64,000 bases of DNA from Singulisphaera sp045290345 (GTDB lineage: Bacteria; Planctomycetota; Planctomycetia; Isosphaerales; Isosphaeraceae). How positions within the stretch are numbered: position 1 is the stretch's first letter; the number at the start of each line of letters is the position of its first letter. The DNA lies in the NCBI RefSeq assembly GCF_045290345.1, contig NZ_CP155447.1:5456001-5520000 (forward strand), read 5' to 3'. The position numbers and the translations under genes were made by a program. The notes beneath the pieces are model-generated. The model ran no database searches and had not been told where the DNA came from. It saw only the letters and a program-made list of their open reading frames with translations. Of this stretch, positions 27,701-36,154 are shown one piece after another.

Positions 27701-28642
27701 TCAGGGCTTGGATGATGAGCCGGCAAGTTCGTCGGGCGAGGGAGAACCGCTCCGGGTGGGCGGCTCGGCCACGCGGCGCCGGCCCGGGTGCAGGTCACTC
27801 TCGCGGACAATTCGCAGGAAGAGCTCTTCCAGCGTCGTCGTCGGGTGGTCCACCGCCAAGAGTTCGCCGCCGTGCCGAGCGATCACGCTGCGGATCTCGT
27901 GCAGGGCCGCTTCGGGCAGATCCTTGGTCTTGATCTGCGTCACGTCCTGAACCGTCAACAAATCAGTAACTTTGCCCAGCTCTTTGAGCTCGCCGCGATG
28001 GAGGATCGCAATCCGATCGCAGATATCTTGCATGTCGGCCAGCAAGTGGCCCGAGAGGACGATCGTCTTCCCCTGGGACCGCAGGTCGCGGATCAACTCC
28101 TTGATTTCCGCCGTGCCGATCGGGTCCAGGCCCGAGGTCGGTTCGTCGAGCAGAATCAGCTCGGGGTTGTTGATCAGGGCCTGAGCCAGCCCGATCCGGC
28201 GCTGCATGCCCTTCGAGTACTCGCGAAGCTGGCGATGCTTGGCGGAATTCAGGCCAACCATGTCGATCAGCCGACCCACCCGCTTGGTCCGCTCGGCCGC
28301 CGAGATCTTGAAGAGGCGCCCGTAGAAGTGGAGCGTTTCCTCGGCGTTCAAGAACTTGTAGAGATACGACTCCTCGGGGAGGTAGCCGATCCGTTCGTTC
28401 TTGGCCACGTTCGTCGTCGGCTCGTTGAAGATCAACGCTTCCCCTTCGGTCGGGAAGAGCAGACCCAGGAGCAGCTTCATCGTCGTCGTCTTGCCCGATC
28501 CGTTGGGCCCAAGCAGGCCAAAGATCTCGCCCTGATGGACCTGAAGGTCAAGCGCCTTGAGCGCCTGTACCTTGGGGCGTCCCCAGAAGTCGCGATAGAC
28601 CTTGGTCAGATTCCGTGTCTCGATGATGACATCACGGCTCAT
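27701..28642 (-). CDS. ABC transporter ATP-binding protein
   Basis: A 313-residue nucleotide-binding subunit. Walker A is 'GLLGPNGSGKTTTMKLLLGL', the signature is 'YSKGMQRRIGLAQALINNP', Walker B is 'LILLDEPTSGLDP', and the switch His is in 'IVLSGHLLADMQDICDRI'. A C-terminal extension of about 90 residues with an Arg/Pro/Ser-rich tail follows the core, as in CcmA/NatA-type exporters. The ATG is preferred to the GTG one codon upstream. It is first in the run that continues with the permease and the anchored partner. The 261-base gap to the permease holds no gene I can support. Confidence 0.93.
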   Translation of the reverse strand: MSRDVIIETRNLTKVYRDFWGRPKVQALKALDLQVHQGEIFGLLGPNGSGKTTTMKLLLGLLFPTEGEALIFNEPTTNVAKNERIGYLPEESYLYKFLNAEETLHFYGRLFKISAAERTKRVGRLIDMVGLNSAKHRQLREYSKGMQRRIGLAQALINNPELILLDEPTSGLDPIGTAEIKELIRDLRSQGKTIVLSGHLLADMQDICDRIAILHRGELKELGKVTDLLTVQDVTQIKTKDLPEAALHEIRSVIARHGGELLAVDHPTTTLEELFLRIVRESDLHPGRRRVAEPPTRSGSPSPDELAGSSSKP

Positions 28643-29147
28643 CACGCGGGCGCCTTGTGATTAAAGACAGGAAAAAAGAATCAGGAAGAGCGAATCCGGC
28701 GAGTCAACACCGATCGTCAGCCGAAGTGACCATGCGGTCCGCGGTCGTCACATCCCAAAAAACAAATTGATAAATCGAAAACCGCGAACCGACGAGGAAT
28801 TGCCCCCATCATTGATGGGGATGGGCCACATATATTTCACGCTACGATCGTCAGGCCGAATCGGTTCACAGAGGTCGGACATTATTTTGGAATTTTCGCC
28901 TTTCTCTTGCGCACACCAAAGGCGACGGTTTCGGCCCGGAAAAAAACCGGGCCGAAACCGTTGAACTGCCATCGTAAGGAACTCGAAGGTCGTTTGGCAA
29001 GAAGGGGCTACGGATGTTTTCCCAACGCGACGACCCGGAAAGAAGGCGGGATTTCCCGAGGCATCCGAGCGGCCACGTACCTCGAAAAATATTCCGTTCC
29101 GAGGACTGGGTCGCTCGAGGGGCTCCCCGTCATTTTTCGAGCGAATC
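28643..29147. other. AT-richer intergenic region with terminator
   Basis: Holds the exporter promoter region (AT-rich around 28755-28790), a small CCCCATC/GATGGGG hairpin at 28804-28820 and the perfect hairpin at 28925-28961. No protein-coding frame with family similarity. Confidence 0.4.
28925..28961 (-). terminator. Perfect hairpin with A/T loop
   Basis: A perfect 15-bp stem (ACGGTTTCGGCCCGG and complement) with a loop of seven A (seven T on the minus strand), about 190 bases beyond the stop of the small secreted protein gene on the minus strand. Confidence 0.6.
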
Positions 29148-29609
29148 TCAGGGAGTCAGGCCGGTGCCGCCAGAGTTGACCGGAGGAGCCTCCACCCGCC
29201 CTGTAAAGCTCGGCACCGGAACCTTCGGGCCCGACCCGATCGTCAACTGGTAAGGATGGACTGGGGTATGGGCCGAGGCGATCGGGGGACCTCCCAACGG
29301 GTGGCATCCTCCGCACCCCGAGTAAGGAATGAAGCGCTGGCCACGCGTGACATAAGCATTGTAGTAGGTTGGCAGGAACATCTGGTTGGCCGGAACCGCG
29401 AACTGGCGCTGGAAATACCAGTCGGCCGTTCGATCCGCCCCCAAGGGCAAAAAGGTCCCGTAGTCGATATATCCGTAGCCATCCGGATTGCCGTTGGGAA
29501 AGCCTGCCCCCAAGCCTGGCTGCGGCGGCAGGATCCGCCCCCCTCCGGAAAAGTGCCCGCCGGTCGAACTCATCGCCAGAGCCAGTGTCACCGAGACGAT
29601 CGTGGACAT
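29148..29609 (-). CDS. Small secreted planctomycete protein with CGGCH motif
   Basis: A 153-residue exported protein. The N-terminus 'STIVSVTLALAMSSTGG' is a short signal sequence. The mature part is Gly/Pro/Tyr-rich ('GYIDYGTFLPLGADRTADWYF', 'QMFLPTYYNAYVTRGQRFIPY') and ends with 'PSFTGRVEAPPVNSGGTGLTP'. I recall this C-terminus from a planctomycete-specific group of small secreted proteins of unknown function. 'YSGCGGCHPLGGPP' contains a CxxCH sequence, but other members as I recall them lack both cysteines. The start ATG has GGAGG about 10 bases upstream. It stands alone and diverges from the glutamine amidotransferase gene. Confidence 0.75.
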   Translation of the reverse strand: MSTIVSVTLALAMSSTGGHFSGGGRILPPQPGLGAGFPNGNPDGYGYIDYGTFLPLGADRTADWYFQRQFAVPANQMFLPTYYNAYVTRGQRFIPYSGCGGCHPLGGPPIASAHTPVHPYQLTIGSGPKVPVPSFTGRVEAPPVNSGGTGLTP

Positions 29610-29877
29610 AATCTTCCACCTCCGTGCCCGACCGGGTCGGGCCCGGAGCCCGCACATCGGTCAAAATACCCGAGGCATCGCGGCGCGCAGACGATCGCCC
29701 CGCCCTCGCCCTAGGCTCAGCCATAGAAACTCTACACGCGCCCCGGTTCTCGGGACGGGTTTTCCCCGCTGCTTTCCCTTCCGAATTCGCCGGAAACCCG
29801 TTACGATCCTAGGATGACGGTCGTACCGAGAGGGCGTCCTCACGGTCGTCGGCCACCCTCGCTTCGTTGGATCCGGC

Positions 29878-30447
29878 ATGATCGTCCTGATCGACAACTA
29901 CGACTCGTTCACATACAACCTCGTTCAGCGCCTGGGAGAGATCGATCCCAGTCTGGACCTGCTCGTCGTCCGCAACGACCAGATCACGCTCGAGGAGATC
30001 GCGGCGAAGCGGCCGACCCACATCATCATCTCACCCGGTCCCTGCACGCCTCTCGAAGCCGGGATCTCCAACGCCGTGGTCGAGCGATTCGCGCCCACGA
30101 TCCCCCTGCTCGGCGTCTGCCTCGGCCACCAATGCATCGGCCACACTCTCGGGGCCAAGGTCGTGCGGGCCGAACGGATCATGCATGGCAAGACTTCGCA
30201 GATCCACCACGACGGCAAAGGCGTCTACCTGGGCCTGCCGAACCCATTCCAGGCCACTCGCTACCACAGCCTGCTCATCCAGCCGGACACCGTCCCCGAG
30301 TCGCTCGAGGTCGTCGCCTGGACCGAGGAGGGGGAAATCATGGGAGTCCGTCACAAGACGTTTCCAATGGAGGGAGTGCAGTACCATCCCGAAAGCTTCT
30401 TGACCCATGACGGGACACAACTCCTCAGGAACTTCATTGGCCGTTGA
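29878..30447 (+). CDS. trpG: Anthranilate/aminodeoxychorismate synthase, glutamine amidotransferase subunit
   Basis: A 189-residue class I glutamine amidotransferase that supplies ammonia for anthranilate (TrpE) or 4-amino-4-deoxychorismate (PabB). The nucleophile is C81 in 'LLGVCLGHQCIGH', and the His-Glu pair is in 'GVQYHPESFLT'. 'VLIDNYDSFTYNLVQRLGE' and 'IIISPGPCTPLEAG' are typical of TrpG/PabA. Full length. No trpE or pabB is adjacent, so TrpG and PabA cannot be told apart; such subunits often serve both pathways. It is 61 bases ahead of moeA on the same strand. Confidence 0.93.
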   Translation: MIVLIDNYDSFTYNLVQRLGEIDPSLDLLVVRNDQITLEEIAAKRPTHIIISPGPCTPLEAGISNAVVERFAPTIPLLGVCLGHQCIGHTLGAKVVRAERIMHGKTSQIHHDGKGVYLGLPNPFQATRYHSLLIQPDTVPESLEVVAWTEEGEIMGVRHKTFPMEGVQYHPESFLTHDGTQLLRNFIGR

Positions 30448-30508
30448 ACTGATCAAATGAGTGGACTCCTGGCTCTTCCACGACTGACCCTCGCCGAGTG
30501 AATCGCAA

Positions 30509-31750
30509 ATGGGGACCGTAGTCGACCGCCTGCTCACCGTCGATGAAGCACTCCGCGCGGTGCGCGAACGGGCCGTCCTGCTCGAACCCCGGTCTTGCCT
30601 TCTGGCCGAGGCGTTCGGGTGCTGTCTGGCCGAGGATGTGACGGCCGACCTTGACCTCCCCCCGTTCGATAAGGCCTTGGTCGACGGCTATGCCGTGCGC
30701 TCGAGCGACCTGAGCGCCGGGGAAGTCCGGCTCGTGGTCGGCGAGGAGATCGTCGCCGGCCGGACCCCGACCCGAGCGCTCGCCCCGGGCGAGGCGGCGG
30801 CGATCATGACGGGCGCTCCCCTGCCCCCCGACGCAGACGCAGTCGTCATGGTGGAAAAGACGCGACGGGATGGCCCCGACGTCATCATCGAGGACGGCCG
30901 GGTCCGATCCGGACAGAACCGCTTGATCCGTGGCCGTGAGATGCGTGCTGGTGACGTCGTCCTCCGGAAAGGGCTGCCACTCAACGCACCTCGGCTTGGG
31001 CTGCTTGCCTCCGTCGGCCGGTCGGAGGTCCTCGTATTCCCTCGCCCTCGAGTCGCGGTCGTGCCGACGGGCGACGAACTGGTCGAGCCTGACGTCGTTC
31101 CGGGACCCGGTCAGATCCGAAACTCCAATGCGGTGATGCTCCAGGCACTGGCGGGCACGGCAGGCGCCGAGGTTTGCTCCTTCCCGATCGCGCCGGACGA
31201 ACTGGCGAAACTTCACTCGACGCTGGAGCGCGGTCTCAGCTTCGATGTCCTGACGATCACAGGGGGAGTCTCGGCCGGTAACCGTGACCTGGTCCCCGAG
31301 GTCCTTCAGAGCCTCGGTGTGACTCGGGTATTCCATAAGGTCCGGGTGAAGCCCGGCAAGCCGCTCTGGTTCGGCGTCGGACCTCCGCGCGGTGACGCCC
31401 CCGGAACGCTCGTCTTCGGCCTCCCAGGGAACCCGGTCAGCGGCATCATCGGGTTTCTTCTCTTCGTTCGACCCGCGCTTCTGGCCCTCTCTTCCCAGAA
31501 GCAAAGCGTGCCGATCGTGAGCCGACGACGACTGGCTCGATCGTTCATTCACTCGAGCGACCGGCCGACTTATTATCCGTCACGGCTGTCGCCGGACTCG
31601 GCAGAGGCAGAAGCGGCGATCGAACCGCTCGATTGGGCTGGCTCGGCCGACCTGAGAACGGTCGCCCAGGCCGACGGTTTCGCGGTTTTCCCGGCGGGCG
31701 ATCGGCACTATCAGGCCGGCGAGGTTGTCGAGTTCCTCCACTTGGGTTAG
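30509..31750 (+). CDS. moeA: Molybdopterin molybdenumtransferase
   Basis: A 413-residue MoeA that inserts molybdate into adenylylated molybdopterin, the last step of Moco assembly. Family stretches: 'PPFDKALVDGYAVRSSDL' (domain I/III), 'PGEAAAIMTGAPLPPDADAVVMVE' (domain II), 'VAVVPTGDELVEP', 'IRNSNAVMLQAL', 'ITGGVSAGNRDLVPEVL' and 'GLPGNPVSGIIGFLLFV' in the MogA-like catalytic domain. Length is as expected. No other moa/mob genes are in view. Confidence 0.96.
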   Translation: MGTVVDRLLTVDEALRAVRERAVLLEPRSCLLAEAFGCCLAEDVTADLDLPPFDKALVDGYAVRSSDLSAGEVRLVVGEEIVAGRTPTRALAPGEAAAIMTGAPLPPDADAVVMVEKTRRDGPDVIIEDGRVRSGQNRLIRGREMRAGDVVLRKGLPLNAPRLGLLASVGRSEVLVFPRPRVAVVPTGDELVEPDVVPGPGQIRNSNAVMLQALAGTAGAEVCSFPIAPDELAKLHSTLERGLSFDVLTITGGVSAGNRDLVPEVLQSLGVTRVFHKVRVKPGKPLWFGVGPPRGDAPGTLVFGLPGNPVSGIIGFLLFVRPALLALSSQKQSVPIVSRRRLARSFIHSSDRPTYYPSRLSPDSAEAEAAIEPLDWAGSADLRTVAQADGFAVFPAGDRHYQAGEVVEFLHLG

Positions 31751-32013
31751 CATCCGCGGGCAATAGGGTCTTGCGACCGGACCGATCCGCCGCCGCTGGA
31801 GAGTGAGCGCGGTCCCGTTCACCGTCGAACCCTCGGCAAGTTCGTGCACGTTCAGCCACCGGACCGGCATCGCCTCGCGCGGCTAATGTCCGTGCATGGC
31901 GAACGAACATGACTTTCGGAGACGGAACGTGGAGGGCGAAGGCGAACAGCGACCAATCGGCCGGGGGAATCTCGAACCCAGCACGGCCTTTGCTCTAGGG
32001 GGAGAGAACGATC

Positions 32014-33726
32014 ATGTTGACGACCGAAGCAACTGCGGCGGCTAATCCGAAGACCGTCGACTCGTTGACGCCGTCGTCCTCGTATGATCGCCATCCGGTC
32101 GTGCTCGCATTTTTCTCGGCAATGCTCCTCTGGTTTTCGTTCTTGCCAACCGACTGGAGCTGGCTGGCTTGGGGGGCGCTCGTCCCCTTGCTCCTGCTGA
32201 TCAAGAGTCAGCGGTCGCGCCGCTCGATCTACTTCGGAGCTTGGACCGGAGGGATGCTGTTCTGGGTCCTCTCGATCCAGTGGGTCCGACTGACGGACAG
32301 CGACGCCTGGCTCGCCTGGTTGGTCATGGCGCTGGCGCTCTCGGTCTGGTGGCCTGGGTTTCTGCTCCTGGCGCGGCTCTCGGTGCTCCGGCTCGGGATC
32401 CCTCTGATGGTGGCGGTCCCTCTGATCTGGGTGGGGCTCGAGTTCGTCCGCGCCCACATCCTCACCGGATTTCCTTGGTACTACCTGGCTCACAGCCAGC
32501 ACCGAGTCCTTCCCTTGATTCAGATCGCGGACACAACCGGGGCGCTGGGTGTGAGCATCCTGATCGCCTTGGTCAACGCCTGGCTGGTCGACCTCCGTAC
32601 GCTGCCCCTTCTGCAGTCGACACCGCGAGGGGATCGGCTCGCCCGTCCTCAGCTCGTTCGCGCCTCGATCGTCCTGGGCCTGCTTGCGGTCACGGCCGGC
32701 TACGGCACGTTTCGGATCACGACCGCCCGATTCCAGGATGGCCCCAGGCTCGCCCTGCTCCAATCAAACCTGGAACAATCGCGCAAGGCTCCAAGCAATC
32801 ACGAGCAGATTCTCCTGACGTACAAGTCGTTGGTGGAGCGGGCGCTCCGGGAGAACAAACGACTGGATCTCATCGTCTGGCCCGAAACCTCCTACCCGTT
32901 ACCGTTCGTCGTCCGGGACCCCCAACTCAGCGACTCGGATTATGAGCGCCAGGCGAGAGCGATCGACCCGAAGAATGGCCGGGAGGTCTGGAACTATTGG
33001 GAGCAAGAATCCACGTTCCAGCTCCACAACTGGACCGATCAGGTCCGGGTCCCCATGCTCGTGGGAAGCACGCTGTACGACTTCCACGCTTCCGGCTTTT
33101 CCAAGGTCAACGCGGCGATCCTGTTCGAGCCCGGCGTCAAGGCGATCCAGCGGTACGCCAAGATCCACCTCGTCCCGTTTGGTGAGTACGTCCCGCTCAT
33201 TGACCTCTTTCCCTGGCTGACGGTTTTGACTCCCTACCGAAACGGCACGATTCCACTGCTCACGTTCGGCACCAAGCCAGCCTGGTTTCAACTCGGCCGG
33301 TATCGGTTTGCCACGGCCATCTGCTTTGAAGACACCATCCCCCACCTCGTGCGCCGGTTCTTCCAGGGGCAAGGAACCCGGCTGCCGGACGTCGTGCTCA
33401 ACATCTCCAACGATGGCTGGTTCAGAGGTTCCTCTGAACACGATATCCATTTGGCGATCAGCGTGTTTCGCGCGATCGAGAATCGGGTTCCGCTGGCGCG
33501 GGCGGTCAACACTGGAGTATCGGCGCTGATTGACGGCAATGGTCGCGTGATCGCCGCTCTGCCCAAGGTCACGGAGGAAGTCCTCTCCGTCACAGTCCCG
33601 CTCGACGACCGCGTCGCCCTCTACTCGGAATGGGGGGACTGGCTCGGAATCGGTTGCCTGGCCCTCACCCTTGGGTTGATCCCGGCCTGGCTTTTGCAAA
33701 CGGTCCGGTCCCGCCGATCCGTCTAA
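32014..33726 (+). CDS. lnt: Apolipoprotein N-acyltransferase
   Basis: A 570-residue inner-membrane enzyme that N-acylates the N-terminal cysteine of lipoproteins. The N-terminal 230 residues hold about seven membrane segments (such as 'HPVVLAFFSAMLLWFSFLPTDWSWLAWGALVPLLLLI' and 'ASIVLGLLAVTAGYGTF'). A nitrilase-fold domain follows, with the Glu-Lys-Cys triad as E291 ('IVWPETSYP'), K383 ('AKIHLVPFGEYVPL') and C437 ('ATAICFEDT'). 'NISNDGWFRGSSEHDIHLAISVFRAIENRVPLARAVNTG' matches the Lnt core. It implies a diderm-type lipoprotein system. It stands alone, after a 263-base gap in which I see no gene. Confidence 0.95.
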   Translation: MLTTEATAAANPKTVDSLTPSSSYDRHPVVLAFFSAMLLWFSFLPTDWSWLAWGALVPLLLLIKSQRSRRSIYFGAWTGGMLFWVLSIQWVRLTDSDAWLAWLVMALALSVWWPGFLLLARLSVLRLGIPLMVAVPLIWVGLEFVRAHILTGFPWYYLAHSQHRVLPLIQIADTTGALGVSILIALVNAWLVDLRTLPLLQSTPRGDRLARPQLVRASIVLGLLAVTAGYGTFRITTARFQDGPRLALLQSNLEQSRKAPSNHEQILLTYKSLVERALRENKRLDLIVWPETSYPLPFVVRDPQLSDSDYERQARAIDPKNGREVWNYWEQESTFQLHNWTDQVRVPMLVGSTLYDFHASGFSKVNAAILFEPGVKAIQRYAKIHLVPFGEYVPLIDLFPWLTVLTPYRNGTIPLLTFGTKPAWFQLGRYRFATAICFEDTIPHLVRRFFQGQGTRLPDVVLNISNDGWFRGSSEHDIHLAISVFRAIENRVPLARAVNTGVSALIDGNGRVIAALPKVTEEVLSVTVPLDDRVALYSEWGDWLGIGCLALTLGLIPAWLLQTVRSRRSV

Positions 33727-34030
33727 CCCAAATTCACCAAGCCTCCTTGCTTGTCAGACCCGGATTCATCGGGTAAGTTTAGTCGTGTTCGAAACCGGGG
33801 AGTGCAGGGAAGAATCGTTCACCAAATGATTCTTGCCGGCCCCGGACTCGGTCCTGTAAAATATGCAAAGGAATGGCGATGGCGCAACCTTTTAGGTGGC
33901 ACGCATCGGCCTGACTCCACTTCCCGGACCCGCACGGTCTCTGTCCCCTTCCCCGCGCTTGACTCGTGGCGGCACGACGCAAGGGGTACACGGCCGACCG
34001 TCTTCTCCAAGACCTGCTTAGGATGGGACC
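33727..34030. other. Intergenic stretch, nothing recognised
   Basis: Between lnt and the coiled-coil membrane gene. AGGA about 9-12 bases before ATG 34031 is a plausible ribosome site. No hairpin with a T-run and no motif-bearing frame. Confidence 0.4.
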
Positions 34031-34894
34031 ATGACGTTCGTCGGCAAGATCCTCGTGATCGTCATCATGGCCTTCTCGCTGATGTTCCTCGGCATCTCGA
34101 CGGTGGTCTTCACGACCGCCCAGAACTGGAAGGCAGCGACCACGGCCGCCAAGGCTCAAGTCGCAGAGCTTCAGAAGAAAAACTCGGACGCAACCGCAGC
34201 CATCAACACGCTTAAAGGCGATCTCACCAAGGCCCAAACCGAGCACAAAGAGGCTGTCAAGCGGCTGGACAGCACCATTGCCCAGCTGACGGGGGACATC
34301 GAAACGATTCGGGGCGAGGCCACGGCGGCTCGCGGCGAGGTGACCACCGCGCAGGCGAACGCCAAGACTGCCCTCGAAGAGGCGGAGCATAGCCGCAACG
34401 AAGCGCAACGACTTCGTGAGCAGAAGCTGGAGGTCGAAAAGCAGGCCAATGATTTCAAACTCCAGCAGGCAGAGCTAAACGACCAGATCCGCATCCTGAC
34501 TCGTGAACGCGACGTGGCCAAGAACAACGCCGACGTCCTCCGCGAAACTTCAGCCAAGTTCTCCGCCCTGCTCCGGCAGCACGGCCTTTCGGACGACATC
34601 ACTCAGGTCAAGGGACTGGAAAGCCCCCCTTCCGTCCACGGTGAAGTTGCTCGAGTCGACCAGGACAATCGGGTCGAATTGACGATCGGGTCGGATGACG
34701 GCCTGGTCGTGGGCCATGAGCTGTTCCTTTGGAGACTGAAGCCGAAACCTGAGTATCTCGGCAAGGTTCGCATTGTCTCCGTCGACCCGGACCAGGCCGT
34801 GGGCGTGGTGGTCGGTGGGACAACCATCCAAGGCAAAAAGATAAAGGAGGGCGACATTGTCTCGTCCACGTTCCGCAGCGGCCCGCGGAGCTAG
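34031..34894 (+). CDS. Membrane-anchored coiled-coil protein of unknown function
   Basis: A 287-residue protein with one N-terminal membrane helix ('GKILVIVIMAFSLMFLGISTVVFTT'). Residues 30-180 are a long Ala/Glu/Lys/Gln-rich coiled coil ('TAAKAQVAELQKKNSDATAAINTLKGDL', 'TREVEKQANDFKLQQAELNDQIRILTRE'-type heptads). The C-terminal 75 residues form a compact beta-type domain ('HGEVARVDQDNRVELTIGSDDGLVVGHELFLWR' and 'YLGKVRIVSVDPDQAVGVVV'), similar in pattern to the MreC-like or flagellar-assembly beta folds. The function is not known. The next gene begins inside its 3' end and has a strong ribosome site there, so the two products are probably made together and may interact in the membrane. Confidence 0.8.
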   Translation: MTFVGKILVIVIMAFSLMFLGISTVVFTTAQNWKAATTAAKAQVAELQKKNSDATAAINTLKGDLTKAQTEHKEAVKRLDSTIAQLTGDIETIRGEATAARGEVTTAQANAKTALEEAEHSRNEAQRLREQKLEVEKQANDFKLQQAELNDQIRILTRERDVAKNNADVLRETSAKFSALLRQHGLSDDITQVKGLESPPSVHGEVARVDQDNRVELTIGSDDGLVVGHELFLWRLKPKPEYLGKVRIVSVDPDQAVGVVVGGTTIQGKKIKEGDIVSSTFRSGPRS

Positions 34895-35135
34895 CGGGGG
34901 AGCCCGAGCTGCCGGTCGCCCTGGCGTCTTTGTCCAGTCCCCTCGCAGCGACGTCTACGTAGCCATGCTAGGCGTCGCCCTCGGGGCCATGGTCCTCGGA
35001 TGCCTCCTACTCGTCTTGATCCTCCAACGCTACGAATTTACGACCAAGGCCGCCAGCCTGCTGACCCCGCCCTCAAACACAGCCTTGGCGGCTCTTTCCG
35101 AAAAATCCGAACATTGGTCCAGTGTACGCTTGTAA
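34857..35135 (+). CDS. Single-pass membrane protein coupled to coiled-coil partner
   Basis: A 92-residue protein. It probably starts at a TTG with GGAGG about 5-9 bases upstream, overlapping the preceding gene by 38 bases. The N-terminus is Arg/Ala/Gly-rich, followed by one membrane helix ('VAMLGVALGAMVLGCLLLVLIL') and a short tail. No family recognised. The strong ribosome site plus the TTG start is the main evidence for translation, and codon use agrees. A later start within the membrane helix is possible but less well supported. Confidence 0.65.
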   Translation: MSRPRSAAARGASGGARAAGRPGVFVQSPRSDVYVAMLGVALGAMVLGCLLLVLILQRYEFTTKAASLLTPPSNTALAALSEKSEHWSSVRL

Positions 35136-35323
35136 ACTGACCCGTGCTGGAATAGAATGCCGTTGTCCGATCGATTCCGTGTGCGTCACCGGGATTGATC
35201 GGGCGACGGCGTTTTCGGTGTTACTCCCCCGAGACGTCGTCCTTGCACCCGGTGTTTGATACCAGTCGAGGGCGGCGGGGCGGTCCAAACCGCGCCTGCC
35301 CGATCCTCCGGGGGGCGTCAGCT

Positions 35324-36043
35324 ATGACTCAGCATCCCGACTTATTTGCGGCCCTCGCCGCACCCTTCGATGCCCAGGAAATCAAGCTTCGTTCGCAGAC
35401 CGGACGGCAGCTCCACTACATCACGGCGCGAACCGTGATGAACCGACTCGACACCGTTCTCGGACCTGAGAACTGGTGGGATCATTACGTGCCCGGTGAA
35501 AACAGCGTCATGTGTGAGTTGACGATCCGATTGCCGGATGGGTCAACCCTGACCAAGTCCGACGCCGGCGGCTACGCTGGGATGGCCGACTCAGGCGACG
35601 ACGACAAGTCGGGCTACTCGGACGCGTTCAAACGGACCGCCGTCAAATTTGGAGTGGCCCGTTACCTGTATCGAGACGGTGTTCCCGCCTTCGTGCAGGA
35701 ACGCACCCCTGGAATCGAGCAGGCACTGGCCGTCACCGAGACGCAGGGCTCGCCGGCCCCGGCACCCTCGCAGGGGCGTTCAGCGACGACCACGGCTCAC
35801 GGCAATGGGGGACCGCCCCGCTCCGGCAAGGCGCTCTTCGCCTGGACGAAAGACCAGGAACAGCGCTATTCGGTCGGGCTCCTGAAGTACCTCAACAGCT
35901 GGGCGAAGCTGCAAGAATTCCCAGGTCGAATGGTGGACTGGGACGCCGAGCAGGTGACGCTCGCCCACGCGGAGGCGTGTCGGAAACTCCAGTCGATCCA
36001 CGCGACGCCGTCCGAAGCCTACGAGGAAGCCCTGGCCAACTGA
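35324..36043 (+). CDS. Rad52/Rad22-family single-strand annealing protein
   Basis: A 239-residue protein. Residues 5-125 match the Rad52 annealing core: 'FAALAAPFDAQEIKLRSQTGRQLHYITARTVMNRLDTVLGPENWWD', then 'LTIRLPDGSTLTKSDAGGY', 'SGYSDAFKRTAVKFGVARYLY'. The core binds single-stranded DNA and promotes strand annealing. The remainder (130-239) has a low-complexity Pro/Ser/Ala linker and a helical C-terminus without homology I recognise. No phage genes (exonuclease, SSB, integrase) lie nearby, so it looks like a resident chromosomal gene. The start is the ATG at 'MTQHPDLFAALAA'; the longer open frame upstream has no similarity. It is followed by a good intrinsic terminator. Confidence 0.85.
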   Translation: MTQHPDLFAALAAPFDAQEIKLRSQTGRQLHYITARTVMNRLDTVLGPENWWDHYVPGENSVMCELTIRLPDGSTLTKSDAGGYAGMADSGDDDKSGYSDAFKRTAVKFGVARYLYRDGVPAFVQERTPGIEQALAVTETQGSPAPAPSQGRSATTTAHGNGGPPRSGKALFAWTKDQEQRYSVGLLKYLNSWAKLQEFPGRMVDWDAEQVTLAHAEACRKLQSIHATPSEAYEEALAN

Positions 36044-36085
36044 GAAATCGCTCGGATTCGCTTGAAAGCCCGCTGAATTGAATGG

Positions 36086-36124
36086 AACACCCCGGCGGTC
36101 GCACACCAGCGGCCCCGGGGTGTT
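36086..36124 (+). terminator. Intrinsic terminator after the Rad52-like gene
   Basis: A 10-bp stem (AACACCCCGG with CCGGGGTGTT) ending in a TGTTTT tract, 43 bases after the stop. It also faces the convergent acyltransferase gene. Confidence 0.75.
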
Positions 36125-36154
36125 TTCGTCGGTTCGTCGGTTGAAGGCCCGCGG

